In this document: in pieces, positions 60,454 through 64,000 of the stretch
Layout: each line of letters starts with the position of its first letter
Position numbering within the stretch: the stretch's first letter is position 1
Assembly: GCA_963756365.1 (NCBI GenBank)
Contig: CAVWNF010000003.1
Location: forward strand, 620,001-684,000
DNA from: WHTI01 sp963756365
GTDB taxonomy: Bacteria > Actinomycetota > CADDZG01 > WHSQ01
Direction of reading: 5' to 3'
DNA: 64,000 nt
Notes under the pieces: model-generated
Database searches by the model: none
The model's input: only the letters and a program-made list of their open reading frames with translations
What the model was told of the DNA's origin: nothing
Made by a program: the position numbers and the translations under genes

Positions 60454-60747
60454 CTAGTCGTCAGAGCAGGTAGTTGTTACCGCGTACGCCTTCGGGTTCT
60501 TGTTGTCGAAGCGCAGGACGCCGTACTCGCCAACCTGGACCTCACCGAGACCGCGGGTTCCGAAGCAGTTGTCCAGACGGTTCACCTTCTGGGCATTCTT
60601 CTTAACCGCCGTCTCAAGCGACTCGACCCGCTGGGTGAGCTTCTTGATCCTGTCGCCGCCGCCCCGCTTTCCCGACGCCGGGAGGGCGCTCATCACCATG
60701 CCGCCGATAAGGAGGCATGCGATCACAAGTCCGATCTTGTTCTTCAT
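60454..60747 (-). CDS. Small secreted coiled-coil protein
   Basis: 97 residues. Signal peptide (KNKIGLVIACLLIGGMVMSA, cleavage near LPASG) followed by a short coiled coil (about residues 34-58, RIKKLTQRVESLETAVKKNA) and a C-terminal part with two Cys. AAGGAAGGAAC gives the ribosome binding site. No family recognised; a cell-wall or periplasmic oligomer is possible. Its 111-base leader carries a hairpin. Confidence 0.65.
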   Translation of the reverse strand: MKNKIGLVIACLLIGGMVMSALPASGKRGGGDRIKKLTQRVESLETAVKKNAQKVNRLDNCFGTRGLGEVQVGEYGVLRFDNKNPKAYAVTTTCSDD

Positions 60748-60757
60748 CCGTTCCTTC

Positions 60758-60804
60758 CTTTGCAGGAGTGCTTCGCCGAGGGTCCTCGACCCGCCTAGGC
60801 AAAG
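60758..60804 (-). promoter_or_regulatory. Structured 5' leader overlapping the ribosome binding site
   Basis: On the minus strand CTTTGC (complement of 60799-60804) can pair with GCAAAG (complement of 60758-60763), which lies directly before the GGAAGG ribosome binding site. Inside is a second stem, GGGTC/GACCC (60780-60792). Closing the outer stem could hide the binding site. It does not match the c-di-GMP or other riboswitch consensus sequences I know. Confidence 0.35.
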
Positions 60805-60858
60805 TTTCGGCTTGAGAACGGACGAACTTGAGCAAAATAGGACATCGGTCCTAGTGGA

Positions 60859-62733
60859 CTAGCCCTCTTCGTCTGCCAGCACGATGATCAGATCCCCAGG
60901 CCCACAGGGGACGGTGGCCGACTTAGGGGGATTGATCACCACCTGTGGGTGGCCACCCACGATGTGTTGGTGCCCGATTGCGATCTCGCCCCTCGCTGCA
61001 GCAGCCCCCACGACCGAGGCGAAGGTGGGCTGGGGGTCGGTGCCGTACAGCAGGGCAGATTTCAGGTAGATCTCCGCCCCACCCGCGTCGAGGAGGTCCT
61101 CGAATACGGGGGCCAGCTCCCGGTTCTCCGATAGCTGAGCCATCAGGAGTGCGGTCAGACGCTCGCTCACGATGAACTCGTGGGCTTCGGGATCCGGCGT
61201 GAGATCCACGTCCCTCTCATCTAGGAGCTCGGCCACGATGTTCGTCGTGGTCCCCGCGGCGGAGATCGCACTCCGAAGGTGGAGAAGAGCCAAGAGCACC
61301 CGGGCATCTGCCTGAGCTTCGGTGAGTTCCCCTCGGTAGCAGAGAACGATCACGTGATCGAAGTGGAGTTCCTCGACGATCTCGTGGAGGGACTCGCGGG
61401 TCAACTGGCGATCGTGGATCTCGCAGCTCAGATTCGAGAGCCCTTCAGGAAGCGGAAGCGAATCGGGATCGACCAGCGCTCTGTCCACCGAGATCAACAG
61501 CGAAGATCCGGCCGAGACGTACGAGTCGAGCTCCTTGATTATCTGAGGTGCGATCTCGTTCCATCCGATCAACAGGGTCGCCTCTGGAGCCGCAGGAGAC
61601 GATCTCTCCCCATCAAAAGTTGGGTCCGGGGTATCGACGATCCCGGTGAAGTTGATGCGGTCGTCGTCCTCGGCGATGGCGATGATCGCATCGCCGGTCT
61701 CGATGACAGTGCCTACCTCTGGATTCAGGAGGATCGCTCCGTCCGCTTTCCGGAGTCCCAGTGGGCTGGCCTGCTCGAAGGCTCTCAGCGCGTCTCGGAA
61801 CGGACGACCAACGAGTTCCGGGGTCTCGTGGAAGTAGATCTCGTCACCGTCGAAGTCGAAGAGGTCCTGATACACGCCCGACAGTCCCGGTTGGCGACTC
61901 ACTTGCGCCGTGACCCTGGCGATGATGTTCGCTGATCTGACGACGGTCACCTGATCCGATGTGCCATCAGCGAGTGATGACGCGATCGATGCGTCCTGGA
62001 TCTCGACCACGATCGGGACCCCAGCAGAGGGTTCGACCACCCGAAGCAGCGCCAGGGTGGTCTTAACGACCTCAGCGTCACCATCCTCGGTTCCTCGGTT
62101 GAGCACGATTATCGAGCGAGCGGCTTCCGGTCGGGCGATCGCGAGATCGACAGGTTCGAAAGGGGTGCCCGTCCGACACACAACGCGGGTGCCCCGCCTG
62201 TCCGGTACGCGGGCCTCGAGCCGTTCCTCCATCACGTCCTTCTCGAGGGGCCCAAGAACGACGACGCCGGGTCGATGTTGGTTCTCGTTGGCGATACTCA
62301 ACTCGGAGATGATCGGGTAGATCTTCCCGGACCAACCGAGGATGAGGGTGTGGTCGCGCTCGAGCACCGGCGAGCGACCTCGCTTGAGTTCCGCCGCCTT
62401 CTCGGCGATCCCGTTCGCAAGAAGACCGATCAGAGAACTCACCACCAGGACACCGCCGAGCGTGATGAAGAGTGACGCCGCTCGATAACCGGCCCCCGTG
62501 TCGGCGCCCATCGTGCCCGAATCCATCGCACGCAACATGCTCTGCCACAGCGCTTCGCCGAACCCGAGCGTGTTTCCGTTCGCCTGCATGCGCGAGAGGG
62601 CCACTAGGACCGAAATGACCAGGATCAGGGTCGCGGTCGCCATCGTGAGCCAGACGACCATGGCCTTGGTGCCGGATGCCATGGCGTTGTCGAAGCGATA
62701 TCTGAGACGTTGACGCAAGGTCGGCCGGTGCAA
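60859..62733 (-). CDS. CASTOR/POLLUX-type ion channel with RCK-like domains
   Basis: 624 residues. Two N-terminal membrane helices flank a pore region with the family signature LRAMDSGTMGADTG (plant CASTOR/POLLUX channels have a related motif instead of TVGYG). The cytosolic part holds two Rossmann/RCK (TrkA-N/C-like) units, starting LILGWSGKIYPIISELS and LLIGWNEIAPQIIKELDSYV. Such channels conduct K+ or Ca2+; selectivity in bacteria is not established. TTG start with AGGAGG in front. Confidence 0.87.
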   Translation of the reverse strand: MHRPTLRQRLRYRFDNAMASGTKAMVVWLTMATATLILVISVLVALSRMQANGNTLGFGEALWQSMLRAMDSGTMGADTGAGYRAASLFITLGGVLVVSSLIGLLANGIAEKAAELKRGRSPVLERDHTLILGWSGKIYPIISELSIANENQHRPGVVVLGPLEKDVMEERLEARVPDRRGTRVVCRTGTPFEPVDLAIARPEAARSIIVLNRGTEDGDAEVVKTTLALLRVVEPSAGVPIVVEIQDASIASSLADGTSDQVTVVRSANIIARVTAQVSRQPGLSGVYQDLFDFDGDEIYFHETPELVGRPFRDALRAFEQASPLGLRKADGAILLNPEVGTVIETGDAIIAIAEDDDRINFTGIVDTPDPTFDGERSSPAAPEATLLIGWNEIAPQIIKELDSYVSAGSSLLISVDRALVDPDSLPLPEGLSNLSCEIHDRQLTRESLHEIVEELHFDHVIVLCYRGELTEAQADARVLLALLHLRSAISAAGTTTNIVAELLDERDVDLTPDPEAHEFIVSERLTALLMAQLSENRELAPVFEDLLDAGGAEIYLKSALLYGTDPQPTFASVVGAAAARGEIAIGHQHIVGGHPQVVINPPKSATVPCGPGDLIIVLADEEG

Positions 62734-62861
62734 GGCTCCTCCTTCGGGACAGCCGTGATGATTCCACGAAGCGACCCGAGCGGATAGGGGGTTCCCCCGC
62801 GAGGTTCCGCCAGCTTCGCTACTCCAGCCATTAGCATCCGAACGATGCGTGGGGGACGGTG

Positions 62862-63980
62862 ATGCATCGGGGACGGCTGGGCATCGCTTGTGCTGCCGTG
62901 ATGGCCGTGGGCCTCGCCCAGGCCCCCGCCCAGACCCTTTCCCCGACCACTGCCCGGGCTGCCGCTCAGATCGAGGACCTCACCCTGCGCGAGAAGATCG
63001 GCCAACTCATCATGTTCGCTCCAGACGGAACTTCGTTGAGTGCGACCGAGAAGCGCGTGATCGAGAGCAAGCACCTCGGGGGGGTGATCCTGTTCTCCAA
63101 GAACTACACGAACAAGGACCAGCTCAAGTCACTTACCGCTCAGATCCAAAGGGTCGTTCGTGCAGGGAACCCAGTGAAGCTCGGCGCGCTGATCTCGGTT
63201 GACCAGGAAGGCGGTGTGGTCAAGCGGTTCCCGGACATGCCCCCGGGGCGTTCGGCGCCGGAGATCGGTCGCACCAACTCCGTGAGCGTTGCTCGCAACG
63301 AGGGCCTAGCGACCGGCAAGGCGCTGCATCGTCACGGGGTGAACATCGACCTTGCTCCCGTTGCCGACCTCGATATCGGGCCCTCACATGTGATGAGGGA
63401 CCGTGCCTTCGGAAGCAATCGGTACCGCGTCGCCAAGATGACCAGGGCGTTCGCCCGCGGGCTACAGATGAGAACGGTCGCTGCGGCCGCCAAGCACTTC
63501 CCGGGCTTCGGTGGCGCCTCCATGAACTCGGACGATGGACGCGCGTACATCGAACGGAGCAAGTGGCAACTGAAGAACATCGACGCCGTCCCGTTCCATC
63601 GGGTCATCGACGGCAACATCAAGCTCGTCATGATCTCTCACGGCATGTTCACTCACTTCGGGGGTTCGACTCCCGCATCTCTGAATCGGAGGATCCTCAA
63701 GAAGAGGCTGCGGGGGGAGTTCGGGTTCGAGGGGGTGGCTATCTCCGACGACCTCGGTGCGATCGCATGGCGGTTCGATGGTGACGTGCCCAAGGCCTGT
63801 GTCCGTTCGATCTCTCGGGGGATGGACGTAGCTCTCCTGGCGAGAGACGTTCATACCGCCGCCGCATGCGCCGACCAGATCTACCGAGCCGTGCGTGGGG
63901 GAGAGATCTCGAGGTTCCGTATAGAACAGGCGGTGGCGCGGGTGGTGGCGTTGAAGGAGTGGCTAGGGCTCGTCCCCTAA
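62862..63980 (+). CDS. Glycoside hydrolase family 3 N-terminal-domain protein (NagZ-like)
   Basis: 372 residues with a signal peptide. GH3 marks: LGGVILFSKNY, ISVDQEGGVVKRFP, KHFPGFGGASMNSDD and the nucleophile region GVAISDDLGAIA. In NagZ beta-N-acetylglucosaminidases the catalytic acid/base is a His in KHFPGHG-DTxxDSH. Here Gly-Phe-Gly and NSDD replace those residues, so the canonical Asp-His dyad is missing. The protein may hydrolyse another sugar or act by a different acid/base. ATG at 62862 follows GGGGGACGG; an adjoining GTG at 62859 is also possible. Complete gene close to the window edge. Confidence 0.82.
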   Translation: MHRGRLGIACAAVMAVGLAQAPAQTLSPTTARAAAQIEDLTLREKIGQLIMFAPDGTSLSATEKRVIESKHLGGVILFSKNYTNKDQLKSLTAQIQRVVRAGNPVKLGALISVDQEGGVVKRFPDMPPGRSAPEIGRTNSVSVARNEGLATGKALHRHGVNIDLAPVADLDIGPSHVMRDRAFGSNRYRVAKMTRAFARGLQMRTVAAAAKHFPGFGGASMNSDDGRAYIERSKWQLKNIDAVPFHRVIDGNIKLVMISHGMFTHFGGSTPASLNRRILKKRLRGEFGFEGVAISDDLGAIAWRFDGDVPKACVRSISRGMDVALLARDVHTAAACADQIYRAVRGGEISRFRIEQAVARVVALKEWLGLVP

Positions 63981-64000
63981 TCCCGCCCATCCTCGAACCG

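Noticed and set aside
60748..60858. A c-di-GMP riboswitch in front of the small secreted protein
   Set aside because: A GCAAAG segment is present but the rest of the GEMM consensus is not.

Overview
The window is 64 kb of GC-rich, densely coded bacterial chromosome. It suggests an uncultured, deep-branching member of the Actinomycetota. The support is a DUF222/HNH (13E12-type) gene behind a Cheo-type LexA box, the single-chain GlyRS, the recO-uppS / glyS / dgt-dnaG-rpoD neighbourhood, many start codons exactly 6 nt after a -10 box (leaderless mRNAs), and very frequent ATGA/GTGA start-stop overlaps. No 16S or ribosomal protein gene is present, so lineage and genus cannot be set from the sequence alone.

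Layout. 1-3.4 kb: end of an ABC exporter, an SOS-controlled DUF222-HNH gene and a small secreted protein. 3.4-20.4 kb: housekeeping block (a degenerate cold-shock-like protein, recO, uppS, cspA, two CNNM/CorC transporters with mscS, glyS, ppdK, a small P-loop kinase, dgt, dnaG, rpoD, tRNA-Asn, a short FliA/WhiG-like sigma factor, a YbaK deacylase and a methyltransferase). 20.4-34.8 kb: mixed metabolism (Cys/Met PLP enzyme, tRNA-Met, RidA, oxidoreductases, a rifampicin-monooxygenase-like flavoenzyme, a glycolate/lactate oxidase, a CoA-transferase pair, a zinc protease, and the accessory pair coxD/coxE with a MerR regulator). 35.5-50.7 kb: one uninterrupted + strand run of 12 genes, nearly all joined by 0-13 nt overlaps: coxG, amidase, DUF2877 (AllH-like), cyclase-family hydrolase, acyl-CoA ligase, Mo-hydroxylase M/S/L subunits, hydantoinase/oxoprolinase A and B, FdrA (AllF-like), DUF1116 (AllG-like). 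50.7-64 kb: M29 aminopeptidase, VOC dioxygenase, a membrane PAS-GGDEF-EAL protein, a hydrolase-adenylate cyclase fusion, a DUF4012 protein, a CASTOR/POLLUX-type channel and a GH3 protein.

The 12-gene operon is the most interesting system. It combines a molybdenum hydroxylase whose active-site loop is not that of CO dehydrogenase, an ATP-dependent cyclic-amide opener, two amide/ester hydrolase families, all three subunit types of the AllFGH oxamate carbamoyltransferase and an acyl-CoA ligase. I read it as an oxidative route for an N-heterocycle or cyclic ureide; the substrate is unknown.

Two sequence-level patterns run through the window. First, 15 reading-frame breaks in 10 genes (three in the essential glyS) can each be repaired by removing one base from a short run; none needs an added base. 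This points to a one-sided consensus error rather than decay, so those genes are annotated as full-length CDS with frameshifts. Second, two intergenic palindromic elements built from a 9-nt unit (GTGGTCGCG) lie 22 kb apart. No prophage, insertion sequence, CRISPR array or rRNA was seen, and no gene-free stretch exceeds about 290 bases.
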